Positions 23,542 through 33,514 of a stretch of 34,751 bases of DNA are shown here, in pieces. The stretch's first letter is position 1; each line of letters starts with the position of its first letter. The stretch lies in the IMG/VR virus record IMGVR_UViG_3300010370_000116, positions 1 through 34,751 of that record, one strand, 5' to 3'. Under the pieces are notes generated by a model, which saw only the letters and a program-made list of their open reading frames with translations, did not search any database and had not been told where the DNA came from. Source of the DNA: a virus. Both the position numbers and the translations under genes were made by a program.

Positions 23542-26500
23542 ATGGCACAAAATACTAACTTAAACACTTCCCCATATTTTGATGATTTTGATCCAAGAAG
23601 AAATTATCAAAGGGTTTTATTTAAGCCAGGAACTCCAATTCAAGCTAGAGAATTAACTACTCTGCAATCTATTCTACAGAATCAAGTTGAAAAGTTTGGC
23701 AAACATTTTTTTAAAGAAGGTCAGGTAGTAATTCCGGGTAATACCGCATATGATTCTGAGTATACTTGTGTTCAGATTGATCCAACTCACTTAGGAATTC
23801 CGGTATCTACTTACTTAGATTTTTTGGTCGGAAAACAAATAAAAGGAGAATCAAGCGGAGTTTTTGCCAAAATTGAAAGATATATTACTAGTGAAGAGTC
23901 GGTAAATGATAATTATACATTGTATATAAAGTATCAAAGTTCTAGTGAAACTGATTTTACAAGCAATAAATTTGTAGATGGAGAAAATCTTCTTATTCTA
24001 GAAAATATTGATTATGGGTTGGGAGTTATTAGATTAGAATCTTCTTTTGCAACTACTATAATTGCAGACTCAACAGCCACAGGATCTGCTATTAAAATAG
24101 AAGAAGGTGTATATTTTATACGCGGATTTTTTGTAGATGTATTTCCCCAAACAGTAATTTTAGATCAGTATGGTAATTTGCCTTCTTATAGAGTTGGACT
24201 ATCTATTTTTGAAGATATTGCCGTACCCTCTCAATCTAATACAGACCTATTTGATAATGCAAGAGGATTCTCAAACTTTGCAGCTCCTGGAGCAGATAGA
24301 TTAAGAATTGTAGCAACATTAATAAAAAAATCTTTAGATGATTTTAATGATGAAAATTTTGTAGAATTACTTAGAATTGAAAATGGAATAGTTAAAAAAG
24401 TTCCTAGAAAACAAGAGGTCGCCACATTAATAAATGATGAATTAGCCAGAAGAACTAGTGATGAGTCTGGAGATTATTATGTAAAACCCTTCAGCATAAT
24501 TGCTAAAGAGTCATTAAATAATAAGATAGGAAATAATGGAGTTTATAATCCAGGTCAATTGACAAAACAGGGTAATACCCCTTCCGATTCATTATTGACA
24601 CTGCAAATTTCTCCGGGAAAAGCTTATGTAAAGGGTTATGAAGTTGATACTCTTATAACAGTAAATGCTGATTTAGAAAAACCAAGAACTACAGAGAGTG
24701 TCAAAGATACTACGGTTCCGTTTAGTTTGGGTAATCAGGTAGAAGTCAATAATGTTTATGGAACTCTTCCGGTAGGATTTGGTGCAAGTAGCCAAGTAAC
24801 CCTCTATTCACAAAGAACTGTAACTCCCGGACTTCCTTCCGGAATTCCAATCGGAATTGGTAGAGTTTATGATCTTAAATTAAAAAACTCCCAATATTCG
24901 GACGAGACAACTGTATTTGAAACATCTGCATTTGATTTGCAAACATATACTTATTTGCAATTAAATACTACCATAACTCTATCAACACCTGCGTTTGTTG
25001 AAGGTAAAAATAGCTCTGCTTCAGGATACTTGGTTTCAAGCGTAACAAATTCAAATCAACTAGTATTGCACCAAGCAGTTGGTACGTTCACAATTGGAGA
25101 ACAACTAAAAATTGATGGAGAAGATGTATCAAGAACAATAACAGCAGTTAGAGATTATAACTTGGGGGATGTAAGACAAGTAGTTGGATATGTTGGAGCA
25201 ACTACTGCGTTTACTGCGGATACTGTAATATCAACTGGAATCCCTCTCGCATCTCAAGGTACAAGCTTCACTATATCTGCAGGGTCTGGTGGAATAAGCA
25301 CAGTAACAACTTCAGCATCAACATTTGGAGTGGGTATAAACACTGGAGATATTTTTGTTTATACAAAATCAGGACAAACAGTTCCAACTTTTAATAGAGT
25401 GACTTCTATTAATGCTTCTGGAAAAACAATAACTGTTCAATCAACTCCGTCAGTTTCTGGCGTAAACGATGGAGATTTGCCTGCCAGTACAACAACAGTA
25501 ACTGATTTAGTAAAGGGAATTTCTACATTACAAAATACTAGACAATCCTTTTTCTTTGTTGAACTAGAGCATTCAAATATTGCAAATATTGATGTATCTG
25601 AAGGAGAAATAGTCTATAGAAAGTCATATCCCGTACTTATCGCATCAAATGGATTAACAGCAACTTTAGAAACTGATACCAATATCACTTTGGAACAATT
25701 TGACGAAGAAGATTATTCTTTAGTATTTGATGACGGTACTATTGAACCATTAACTTCAAATCAATTTACAATTACTTCTGGAAGAACTCTAACACTAGTT
25801 AATTTAAGTCAAAATGGGCCAGCAACACTAACAGTTACTCTAAGAAAAAGAAGACTTAAATCTAGAAAGAAAATTTATAATAGATGTTCTGTCTTAGACA
25901 TTAGAGATTCTAATACAACATCTTCTGGAATAGGAAGTACGACTCTTTCTGATGGATTATCATATAGTCCATATTATGGAACCAGAGTACAAGATGAAAG
26001 AATATCACTGAATGTTCCAGATGTAATTTTTGTATCTGGTGTTTTTGAATCTTCAGATGAGAATGATGCAGATTTACCAAAATTAGAAGTTATTAATTTA
26101 AATGCCAATATTCTTAATGCCGTTAAAGGTGAAATAGTATATGGCCAAACAAGCAATACTATGGCGTATTTTGTGGCGACAAATGGAACAAATCAGTTTG
26201 AATTTGTTTATATCAATGAAAATACTTTTGTGACAGGAGAAAAAATTCTATTCATTGAATCAAATCTTACTGCAGAAATAAGTGCTTTGATAGAAGGCGA
26301 TAGAAATATACTCTCCGATTTTATTTTTGAAAGTGGTCAAACTTTAGAAATAGCAGATTTTTCATCCTTAAGAAGAAAATCTGGAGTAACTCCTCCTTCA
26401 AAAAGGTTAAAAATAGTATATAATCACTATTACATAGATCCCAATGATGATGGTGATTTTGTAACTGTCAGTTCATATGATCGTGAAAGATATTCTACTG

Positions 26501-29500
26501 AGTTACCAGCAATTGGTTTTTACAGAGCAAGTGACGTAATTGATTTAAGACCCAGAGTTACACCTTATGATAGCTCCATAACTCCATATTCTCCATTTGA
26601 ATTTTCTTCAAGACAATTTTTATCAGCTACAAACTCTACTCCTTATAATTTTGCCAAGGATAAAAACCTATTTTTATCCTATGATTATTATCTTGCAAGA
26701 ACAGATAAATTATATCTCAATAGATACGGAGAATTTTTTGTTTCTAAAGGTGTTCCATCTTTAACTCCTATTGCTCCACCTATCATTGATAATGCTTTAG
26801 AAGTAGCCACAATTACAATGAGGCCATATGTTTATAATATAGGAGATGTAACAGTACAACTATCTTCTCATAAGAGATACAGAATGCAAGATATTGCAAA
26901 ACTTGAAGATAGAATAAGAAACATTGAATACTATACTTCACTATCTCTTTTAGAAACAGACACTAAAAATTTAACATTAAGAGACTCTCAAACTCAACTT
27001 GATAGATTTAAGTGCGGATTTCTTGTAGATAACTTCAAGTCCGTAAATGCAGGATCTTTAGGAGATCCTCAACATAAATGTAGTATTGATACAAAAGAAG
27101 GACTACTCAGGCCTCAACATTATACAACTTCAATAGATCTTCTATTGGGTTCTGAAGCAGTAATAGGTGCTTCCAATGTTTCAAATCCAGATGCCGATTT
27201 GAGATTTGTAAAAGATCTTGGAAACCCAAATACTGTTAAAGTTGGTGATATTGTTTGTTTAAAATATTCTGATGTAGAATTCTTAAAAAATACTTTTGCA
27301 ACTAGAATTGAAAATGTCAACCCATTTGCTGTTGTAAATTGGATTGGTGCTATTGAGTTAAATCCTGCAACAGACACTTGGATTGAGACTAAAGGAACTA
27401 AAAAAACTGTAGATCAGGAAGGAAACTACGAAACCACAATACAACAACTTGGAGTTGATACTAATACTGGTTTATCTCCAATTGATTGGGGTGCTTGGGA
27501 AACTACCTGGACTGGTACAAAAGAAATTGCCCGACAAAATATGGGCAGTATTCATGTAGGTACACAAGAAATAGGTAGAAGTACAAGTAGAGGAAGTTTC
27601 CAAAAAGGTAGGGGAATTCCAGAAACAACAACTATTACTTATAGAGATCAATATACCAATTTTACTAATGTAACTACATTAACTACTACAAAACAAGCTA
27701 GACAAGGTATTCAATATAAAGTATCTGAAAGATTTGACACAGTTAATCTTGGAACATTTGTTGTATCCACAGAAGTCATCCATGTTATGAGATCTAGAAA
27801 CATAGAGTTCATAGCAAGAAGACTAAAACCAAAGACGCAATTGTATGCGTTTTTTGATAATGTTGATATGAACAAATATATTGTTCCAAAACTTATTGAA
27901 ATTCAAATGGAGAGTGGTACTTTTACAGTCGGAGAAACTGTAACTGGTACAGTTGGAACCACTTCAATTAGATTTAGATTAGCGTCTCCTGGTCATAAAT
28001 ATGGTCCATATAATAATCCAGACCAAGTTTTTACAAATAATCCATATTTACCTACGCAAACAATTCCGGCTTCTTATTCAACAACTTCTAGTATATTAAA
28101 TGTTGATACTGCTTCCTTAGAACTACAGTCGGCTTCTGGATTTTATGGACATATTGTTCAGAACATGCAATTAAAAGGAGAGACCTCTAACGCTATTGCA
28201 AAAGTAACTAATGTGAGATTAATTACTGATAGTTCTGGTACTTTAATCGGATCATTGTTTATCCCAGATTCAAAATTACAATCCACCCCTTCATTTGAAA
28301 CTGGAACAAAGACTTTTGTTCTTACCACTAGTTCTACTAACAGCACAATTGTTGGATCTACTGACAGTACTGCTGATACTAAGTTTACTTCTTCGGGAAC
28401 TTTAAATAACACTGAAGAAGTTACTTTAAGAACAAGAAATGCAAATGTTGAAAGAATTGATAGAAGTGAAGAAAGAACTCTATCAAGTACACAAACTACT
28501 CTTCAAGCTGGAACTTCGTTCTCCAATCGTACAGTAACTCAGTCTAGATGGGTAGACCCTCTTGCACAATCTTTTGAAGTTCCTGATGAAAATGGAGTAT
28601 TTATTACCAAGTGTGATGTATTCTTCCAAGCAAAGGATACAAATGATTTACCAGTTACAATGCAAATCAGAACTATGCAAACTGGTTTGCCAACAACTAC
28701 AATTATTCCATTTGGTGAAGTTGTTTTAGATCCAAGTCAAGTAAATACTTCTGATGATGGTAAAACTGCAACAACATTCACTTTCCCATCTCCGGTATAT
28801 CTTGAAAGCGGAAATTCTTATTGTGTAGTATTGCTTTCTGCATCAAATGAATATAAAGTATGGGTATCTAGGATGGGTGAAGAAGATGTTACAACACTAG
28901 ATCTTCCAGAATCACAAAAAGTAGTTGTTTCCCAACAACCTTTATTAGGTTCATTGTTTAAATCTCAAAATGGTGCAACATGGGATCCAAGTCAATTAGA
29001 GGATCTCAAGCTAACTCTCTATAGAGCAAAATTTGTTACCGGATCTTCCACTGTAAGATTCTATAATCCAAAGTTAGATATCGGTAATAATCAGGTTGTA
29101 ACTTTAAGACCAAATGCATTAGATTGTATTTCTAAATCAACTTTAATCGGACTAGGTAAGAGTTTGACTTCCTCTGAAGTTTCTGGATTATCTCTTGGAA
29201 GTCCGATATTACAATCTAACAATCCATCATTTAGAGGAAATTTAAAAAGTGTAGTTGGATCAATAGGAATAGGAAGTACATTAGCAATAACTTCAGCAGG
29301 AATCGGGTTCACTTCTGCATTTAAAACGTATTCTAATGTAGATTTAATTGCTATAACTGGTAATGGTTTTGGTGCAAAGGTTAATTTAAGTGTCAATAAT
29401 GGAGTTGCTATTGCAGCCACAGTTTCTATAGGAGGAACTGGTTATGCTTATGGTGATTCATTAGAAGTTAATTATTCTCAAACTGATAGCTTGGGAGATA

Positions 29501-31056
29501 ATTTAATTATAACAATTCCAAATAATGTTGGAATAATTTCGTCTTTTAATTCTTTATTATTAAATAGAGTTCAAGGCGATCCAGTTCAAAATTCAACAGA
29601 TAGTTTGTATTATGTTGGTGCTGGTGGAACTTCTCTTCTTTCTGGAGCGTCTGTAAAAACTATAACTGACTTAACGGATGGATTGCATTTTAAAGTAAGT
29701 CATAATAATCATGGAATGTATTCTTTGGTTGATAGAGTAGTTCTCACTGGAATAGAACCTGATCAAAAACCAGAAACTTTAAAAGCCAGTTATAATTCTA
29801 CTTCCACCAGTGATATTGTAGTAAGTTCTGTTGGAATTTTCACCAGTTTTGAAAATGTGCCCGTTTCTTCAGTAAATCCGGGATACGTTTTAATTGATAA
29901 TGAAGTAATTTCTTATACTGGTGTAATTACATCCACTAATAGTTTAACAGGAATAACTAGGAATGTAGATGATAGTATTTCCGGAAGTTATGCTCTTGAG
30001 TTCCCAATCTTTAAATATGAATTAAATGGGGTATCTTTAAGAAGAATTAATAAAATTCATAATTTCTCAGATACTAATTTAGTAAAATATCCAACAGACT
30101 TAGATCATTATTATATTAAAGTTGGTATGAGTAGTAGAGGTACTGATAGAACCCCAGGAAACGCTCTTGGATATCCATCTCTTTATTTTAATTCCGACAA
30201 ATCTTGCGGATCTTATGATACTGTACCACTCCAAGGATCTCCAAAAGGACCTAAAGCGACTCAAAACATACCATTCAATATCTTCAGACCAAATTTCCAA
30301 ACACTATTGCCGCAAAAAACATCAATATCTGCAAAAGCAAGAACTTTTAGCGGAGCCTCACCTGATAGTGACCTAACATCTTTCTTAGATCAGGGATTTG
30401 TGGATGTCTCATTGAATGATAATAATGAATTTGGATCTCCAAGAATTATTTGTTCTCAAATTAACGAAGAAACTTATCTGTCAGATTTCCCTGGTAAAAA
30501 ATCTTTTACTATGGAATTAACATTAAGTACAGAAGATGAAAAAGTTTCTCCAATGATTGATTTGGATAGAGTTAATGTAATTACTATTGCCAATAGAATT
30601 AATTCCAAGATTGAAAACTATGCTACAGATCCAAGAGTCAATTCTTTGGTAGATGACCCCACAGCAGCAACATATCTAAGTAATATTGTTGTTCTTGATA
30701 AAGTCGCTGATAATCTAAAGGTATTCTTTGACGCTTTCAGACATTCAACAAATGATATTAGAGTGTGTTATAGAATTTTTAGATCAGATGTCCCAGCACA
30801 AGCTCAACTGTGGCAATTATTCCCAGGATATGATAACTTAGATTCAAATTCTCAAGTGATTAATCCAGCAAAAAATGATGGAAAACCTGACAAAAAGGTT
30901 GCAAATTCAACAGCGGAAGATAATTTCAATTCTTATGAATTTACTGCTTCCAATCTTCCTCAGTTTAACGGGTTCCAAATCAAAATATTGATGTCGGGTA
31001 CAAATTCCGCTTTTGTTCCAAAAATTAGAGATTTTAGAGTAATCGCAACTATTTAA
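23542..31056 (+). CDS. Giant virion structural protein with DUF4815-type domain, 2504 aa
   Basis: GGAG (23527-23530) precedes the ATG. The N-terminus (YFDDFDPRRNYQRVLFKPGT, 12-31; QARELTTLQSILQNQVEKFG, 34-53; then FKEGQVVIPG) and ISPGKAYVKGYEVDT (about 356-370) are typical of DUF4815. The region near 961 (NHYYIDPNDDGDF) through IDLRPRVTPYDSS, RYRMQDIAKLEDRI and NIEYYTSLSLLE is also characteristic. RSRNIEFIARRLKP (about 1417) and DPLAQSFEVPDENGVFITKC (about 1672) belong to a second conserved part of cyanophage virion proteins that ends near VWVSRMGEEDV. The C-terminal 600 residues include beta repeats and MELTLSTEDEKVSPMIDLDR. It is probably a major peripheral baseplate or fibre-attachment protein. 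Function is inferred from virion context; no catalytic motif is evident. Confidence 0.88.
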   Translation: MAQNTNLNTSPYFDDFDPRRNYQRVLFKPGTPIQARELTTLQSILQNQVEKFGKHFFKEGQVVIPGNTAYDSEYTCVQIDPTHLGIPVSTYLDFLVGKQIKGESSGVFAKIERYITSEESVNDNYTLYIKYQSSSETDFTSNKFVDGENLLILENIDYGLGVIRLESSFATTIIADSTATGSAIKIEEGVYFIRGFFVDVFPQTVILDQYGNLPSYRVGLSIFEDIAVPSQSNTDLFDNARGFSNFAAPGADRLRIVATLIKKSLDDFNDENFVELLRIENGIVKKVPRKQEVATLINDELARRTSDESGDYYVKPFSIIAKESLNNKIGNNGVYNPGQLTKQGNTPSDSLLTLQISPGKAYVKGYEVDTLITVNADLEKPRTTESVKDTTVPFSLGNQVEVNNVYGTLPVGFGASSQVTLYSQRTVTPGLPSGIPIGIGRVYDLKLKNSQYSDETTVFETSAFDLQTYTYLQLNTTITLSTPAFVEGKNSSASGYLVSSVTNSNQLVLHQAVGTFTIGEQLKIDGEDVSRTITAVRDYNLGDVRQVVGYVGATTAFTADTVISTGIPLASQGTSFTISAGSGGISTVTTSASTFGVGINTGDIFVYTKSGQTVPTFNRVTSINASGKTITVQSTPSVSGVNDGDLPASTTTVTDLVKGISTLQNTRQSFFFVELEHSNIANIDVSEGEIVYRKSYPVLIASNGLTATLETDTNITLEQFDEEDYSLVFDDGTIEPLTSNQFTITSGRTLTLVNLSQNGPATLTVTLRKRRLKSRKKIYNRCSVLDIRDSNTTSSGIGSTTLSDGLSYSPYYGTRVQDERISLNVPDVIFVSGVFESSDENDADLPKLEVINLNANILNAVKGEIVYGQTSNTMAYFVATNGTNQFEFVYINENTFVTGEKILFIESNLTAEISALIEGDRNILSDFIFESGQTLEIADFSSLRRKSGVTPPSKRLKIVYNHYYIDPNDDGDFVTVSSYDRERYSTELPAIGFYRASDVIDLRPRVTPYDSSITPYSPFEFSSRQFLSATNSTPYNFAKDKNLFLSYDYYLARTDKLYLNRYGEFFVSKGVPSLTPIAPPIIDNALEVATITMRPYVYNIGDVTVQLSSHKRYRMQDIAKLEDRIRNIEYYTSLSLLETDTKNLTLRDSQTQLDRFKCGFLVDNFKSVNAGSLGDPQHKCSIDTKEGLLRPQHYTTSIDLLLGSEAVIGASNVSNPDADLRFVKDLGNPNTVKVGDIVCLKYSDVEFLKNTFATRIENVNPFAVVNWIGAIELNPATDTWIETKGTKKTVDQEGNYETTIQQLGVDTNTGLSPIDWGAWETTWTGTKEIARQNMGSIHVGTQEIGRSTSRGSFQKGRGIPETTTITYRDQYTNFTNVTTLTTTKQARQGIQYKVSERFDTVNLGTFVVSTEVIHVMRSRNIEFIARRLKPKTQLYAFFDNVDMNKYIVPKLIEIQMESGTFTVGETVTGTVGTTSIRFRLASPGHKYGPYNNPDQVFTNNPYLPTQTIPASYSTTSSILNVDTASLELQSASGFYGHIVQNMQLKGETSNAIAKVTNVRLITDSSGTLIGSLFIPDSKLQSTPSFETGTKTFVLTTSSTNSTIVGSTDSTADTKFTSSGTLNNTEEVTLRTRNANVERIDRSEERTLSSTQTTLQAGTSFSNRTVTQSRWVDPLAQSFEVPDENGVFITKCDVFFQAKDTNDLPVTMQIRTMQTGLPTTTIIPFGEVVLDPSQVNTSDDGKTATTFTFPSPVYLESGNSYCVVLLSASNEYKVWVSRMGEEDVTTLDLPESQKVVVSQQPLLGSLFKSQNGATWDPSQLEDLKLTLYRAKFVTGSSTVRFYNPKLDIGNNQVVTLRPNALDCISKSTLIGLGKSLTSSEVSGLSLGSPILQSNNPSFRGNLKSVVGSIGIGSTLAITSAGIGFTSAFKTYSNVDLIAITGNGFGAKVNLSVNNGVAIAATVSIGGTGYAYGDSLEVNYSQTDSLGDNLIITIPNNVGIISSFNSLLLNRVQGDPVQNSTDSLYYVGAGGTSLLSGASVKTITDLTDGLHFKVSHNNHGMYSLVDRVVLTGIEPDQKPETLKASYNSTSTSDIVVSSVGIFTSFENVPVSSVNPGYVLIDNEVISYTGVITSTNSLTGITRNVDDSISGSYALEFPIFKYELNGVSLRRINKIHNFSDTNLVKYPTDLDHYYIKVGMSSRGTDRTPGNALGYPSLYFNSDKSCGSYDTVPLQGSPKGPKATQNIPFNIFRPNFQTLLPQKTSISAKARTFSGASPDSDLTSFLDQGFVDVSLNDNNEFGSPRIICSQINEETYLSDFPGKKSFTMELTLSTEDEKVSPMIDLDRVNVITIANRINSKIENYATDPRVNSLVDDPTAATYLSNIVVLDKVADNLKVFFDAFRHSTNDIRVCYRIFRSDVPAQAQLWQLFPGYDNLDSNSQVINPAKNDGKPDKKVANSTAEDNFNSYEFTASNLPQFNGFQIKILMSGTNSAFVPKIRDFRVIATI

Positions 31057-31060
31057 GATT

Positions 31061-31339
31061 ATGAGTTTAATACCAGTAGAGGGGAATAAGGGACTTTTTA
31101 GGGATGGAAATTCTAAGGCAATTTTAAATTGCTCTGAATCTGATTATGAAAGATATTTGCAACTAAAAAGCACAAAGATAAAAGAAGTAGCCAGATTGGA
31201 TGAAATGACAGAAAAACTTAACCAAATAGATCAGTCAAAAAATGAAGAAAAACAGGAAATTGAAAAAATAAAAAATGAATTGAGTGAATTAAAAATATTA
31301 ATGAAAGAATTGGTATCTCAATTACAATCTAATTCATAA
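31061..31339 (+). CDS. Coiled-coil small virion-region protein, 92 aa
   Basis: The gene starts 4 bases after the giant DUF4815 gene. The N-terminus (MSLIPVEGNKGLFRDGNSKA) resembles small proteins I recall from this site in cyanophages. Residues 45-88 form a clear coiled coil, with heptad-spaced Leu and Ile in EKIKNELSELKILMKELVSQ. There is no membrane segment. It could be an assembly chaperone or trimerising helper for the neighbouring fibre or baseplate proteins (inference). Its stop codon overlaps the CATAAATA late box of the next gene. Confidence 0.7.
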   Translation: MSLIPVEGNKGLFRDGNSKAILNCSESDYERYLQLKSTKIKEVARLDEMTEKLNQIDQSKNEEKQEIEKIKNELSELKILMKELVSQLQSNS

Positions 31340-31342
31340 ATA
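31335..31342 (+). promoter_or_regulatory. Late promoter box CATAAATA overlapping a stop codon
   Basis: CATAAATA contains the TAA stop (31337-31339) of the coiled-coil gene and lies 20 bases before the next ATG at 31363. Confidence 0.55.
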
Positions 31343-31362
31343 CTTAAAAACAGGTTCTAATA

Positions 31363-31695
31363 ATGGCGGCAAGGAATGTAAACTTAGTTCTTGAACAAGG
31401 GGTTGACTTTCAAGCCACCTTTACGATCAGGAACACTAATAATGCACCATTAAATTTGACTGGCTATACCGGTATTTCTTCAATTAGAAAACACCCAACA
31501 TCTTCTACTGCATATCCGTTAACTCTCTCTTTTGTAGATAGACTAAATGGAAAAATTGCAGTATCAATGGGTTATACTGCTACTGATGCAATAGAAGGCG
31601 GAAGATACGTTTATGATGTTATTTTGATTTCTCCAAATTCTTATAGAACTAGGGCTGTTCAAGGAAATGTTTTGGTAACACCAGGAGTATCCTAA
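31363..31695 (+). CDS. Small beta-sandwich virion-type protein, 110 aa
   Basis: The protein starts with LVLEQGVDFQATFTIRNTNN (8-27), followed by a P-L-N-L-T-G-Y-T segment (28-35) and alternating strands to the end (YVYDVILIS, VQGNVLVTPG). The pattern D-F-x-x-T-F-T-[IL]...P-[LI]-[ND]-L-T-G resembles the N-terminal attachment domain of BppU-type baseplate and receptor-binding proteins, which suggests a small adaptor in the distal tail. The resemblance is by pattern only. Its stop TAA shares an A with the ATG of the next gene, so the two are translationally coupled. Confidence 0.7.
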   Translation: MAARNVNLVLEQGVDFQATFTIRNTNNAPLNLTGYTGISSIRKHPTSSTAYPLTLSFVDRLNGKIAVSMGYTATDAIEGGRYVYDVILISPNSYRTRAVQGNVLVTPGVS

Positions 31696-32372
31696 TGACA
31701 GATTACTTAGTAACTTTAAATGAACCTGGTCCGTATAGAATTGGTGTAGATTATGAAATTCCCACCAAATCTATTCAATATGGAAATATTATTCTTGATA
31801 ATATAAATTCTCAATTTACGGGAGTTGCCCATACTTTTGGATTAAATGCAAGTGGCAATTCTTATGTTCCAATTAATGATCAACAATTGATCGTTGTTAA
31901 GAATAATCTTGTAATGGAACCGATTGAAGATTATACAACGTCAACAAATAATATTATTTTTACAGTTGCTCCAAATCCAGGAGATGATGTTTTTATTATT
32001 GCTTTAGCTACAACAGCAGATTTAACTAGAACTATAAATTATGTAATTGACAGTGGATCTATTGAAATGCTTCCTGGAAATAAAGGATCTGTTACTTTGG
32101 ATGTTAGTGGAGTTATTGAGTCATTAGTGATTTTGTCAGATCAAGAGGGAGATTTGACATTAGACATAAAAAAATCAAATTATACTAATTTTCCAACATT
32201 TACTTCTATAGTTGGAGGTGTTTATCCACAATTCTTTAACGAAAGAAAAGTCCGAGATGATAACCTAAATAATTGGGATACATCAATAGTTGCTGGAGAC
32301 ATCCTGACGTTTGATGTCATAACGGTGAATAACATTAATAGATTTCTAATCTCTTTAAAATTAAAATTATAA
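31695..32372 (+). CDS. Fibre-module virion protein, 225 aa
   Basis: GGAG (31684-31687) precedes the ATG, which overlaps the upstream stop. Residues 35-105 form a known phage fibre-type module: F-T-G-V-A-H-T-F (about 41-48), then QQLIVVKNNLVMEPIEDYTT (63-82), NNIIFTVAPNPGDDVFIIAL (84-103). The same module occurs twice in the 2178-aa giant protein. The remaining half (TLDVSGVIESLVILSDQEGD) is another beta domain. The protein is probably a decoration or connector piece of the baseplate or fibres. No enzyme motif. A perfect TATAAATA overlaps its stop codon. Confidence 0.75.
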   Translation: MTDYLVTLNEPGPYRIGVDYEIPTKSIQYGNIILDNINSQFTGVAHTFGLNASGNSYVPINDQQLIVVKNNLVMEPIEDYTTSTNNIIFTVAPNPGDDVFIIALATTADLTRTINYVIDSGSIEMLPGNKGSVTLDVSGVIESLVILSDQEGDLTLDIKKSNYTNFPTFTSIVGGVYPQFFNERKVRDDNLNNWDTSIVAGDILTFDVITVNNINRFLISLKLKL

Positions 32373-32375
32373 ATA
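32368..32375 (+). promoter_or_regulatory. Exact late promoter box TATAAATA overlapping a stop codon
   Basis: TATAAATA includes the TAA (32370-32372) of the fibre-module gene and lies 43 bases before the next ATG. GGAG at 32407-32410 is the ribosome-binding site of the downstream gene. Confidence 0.7.
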
Positions 32376-32418
32376 AAGATAGTTATCAAACGTCACCAAG
32401 TCGTACGGAGTTGTTTAA

Positions 32419-33426
32419 ATGGCACTATTAGTTCCTAATATTGGGGAAATTGAATCACTAAGGTATTTGATTGCTCAGAATAATCATACCGCTGCGTTAT
32501 CAGCGCAGTCCCCAAGAAACCTAGTTCTTAAACTCTACACAAGTAACACGACTCCAGCAGAATCGGATGTCCCTTCCCCTACTGCTTATTATGAACCATA
32601 TGGAGTTGGAAATACTAATGCTTATGGATATGCTCCAACCACTGGATATCCATATTGTGTAAATAACAGAACAGATCAGACTTATACATCTCAAACAGGT
32701 ATTCTTCTAAACGGATCCCGTTGGAGAATCAATAATGTTGGTTCTGGAACCACTGCTACTTATCCAGAACAGACATTTACATTTACTGGAGACGCTGGTG
32801 ATGTTTATGGTTACTATGTAACTCGTGCAAATAATATGCCTTACACTGTTCAAGGCGTGCAACATTTTGCAACAGTTGGCGTTGGAACAACCGTATCCAA
32901 AGGAGATAATACTGACCCAGTTATTGGAGTTATTGGAAATCAATATATCACAATTGACCCAGATCAAAGTGTTGATGACTTAACACTAGGAATGATCGTT
33001 GGTGGTAATGCAGGTATTCAAACTGGAACACAAGTTATTGGTATTGATAGAGCATTAAAAGTTATTTACTTGGATAAAGCTCTTATTGATAACATTCAGG
33101 TTGCTACAGATCCAAGTGTTACCTTTAGTTTTGGTAAAATTTCTGCAGTCGGTCACCAACTAGTTGCTGGTGATGTACTCTATGTTGCAGCTGGTACAGG
33201 TAATACAACTACAGCCTCTGGAACTTATACTGTATTCAGTGTTCCAAATGCTAATGAGTTCTATACTTCTCCAGCTCTTTCGCCAACTCTAAACGGAGTT
33301 GCAGGACTTAATACTTGCACACTCTATAGTTCTATCATGTATGCTGAAAGATTTACCAATGGTCCTTACAGCATTCAAAACAACGGAGACCAAATCAAGA
33401 TTACACTTAATGTCGCTCTTGACTGA
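32419..33426 (+). CDS. Cyanophage virion structural protein, 335 aa
   Basis: The N-terminus (MALLVPNIGEIESLRYLIAQ) is a pattern I recall from cyanophage virion proteins of this size. The middle (RWRINNVGSGTTATYPEQTF, then GDVYGYYVTRANN) and the later beta repeats (GHQLVAGDVLYVAAG; SGTYTVFSVPNANEFYTSPA) resemble modules of the giant proteins. The C-terminus (GDQIKITLNVALD) closes a beta domain. The protein is rich in Thr, Gly and Asn and has no membrane segment. It has its own perfect late promoter and a good Shine-Dalgarno, suggesting high late expression as a structural component, perhaps of the tail periphery (inference). Confidence 0.8.
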   Translation: MALLVPNIGEIESLRYLIAQNNHTAALSAQSPRNLVLKLYTSNTTPAESDVPSPTAYYEPYGVGNTNAYGYAPTTGYPYCVNNRTDQTYTSQTGILLNGSRWRINNVGSGTTATYPEQTFTFTGDAGDVYGYYVTRANNMPYTVQGVQHFATVGVGTTVSKGDNTDPVIGVIGNQYITIDPDQSVDDLTLGMIVGGNAGIQTGTQVIGIDRALKVIYLDKALIDNIQVATDPSVTFSFGKISAVGHQLVAGDVLYVAAGTGNTTTASGTYTVFSVPNANEFYTSPALSPTLNGVAGLNTCTLYSSIMYAERFTNGPYSIQNNGDQIKITLNVALD

Positions 33427-33428
33427 TA

Positions 33429-33436
33429 TATAAATA
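33429..33436 (+). promoter_or_regulatory. Exact late promoter box TATAAATA upstream of a terminator
   Basis: TATAAATA starts 3 bases after the stop of the 335-aa gene; a further overlapping TAAATA follows at 33435-33440. A strong intrinsic terminator lies only about 20 bases downstream, before the next gene. Confidence 0.6.
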
Positions 33437-33455
33437 AATACATAATTGAGTTTTT

Positions 33456-33485
33456 GGGGATTGTAATAAATGCAATCCCTTTTTT
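33456..33485 (+). terminator. Intrinsic terminator
   Basis: GGGATTG (33457-33463) pairs perfectly with CAATCCC (33473-33479), extended by a G-U pair, around a 9-base loop, and is followed directly by six T (33480-33485). This is the clearest rho-independent terminator in the window and should end transcripts of the preceding gene. Confidence 0.85.
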
Positions 33486-33514
33486 ATTAGAAGGTCTATT
33501 GTTGTTGTGCCAAG

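Noticed and set aside
29091-29420. 109-codon minus-strand frame in the DUF4815-type gene
   Set aside because: The + strand protein is continuous and recognisable here; the minus frame has no initiation signals and reflects codon bias.
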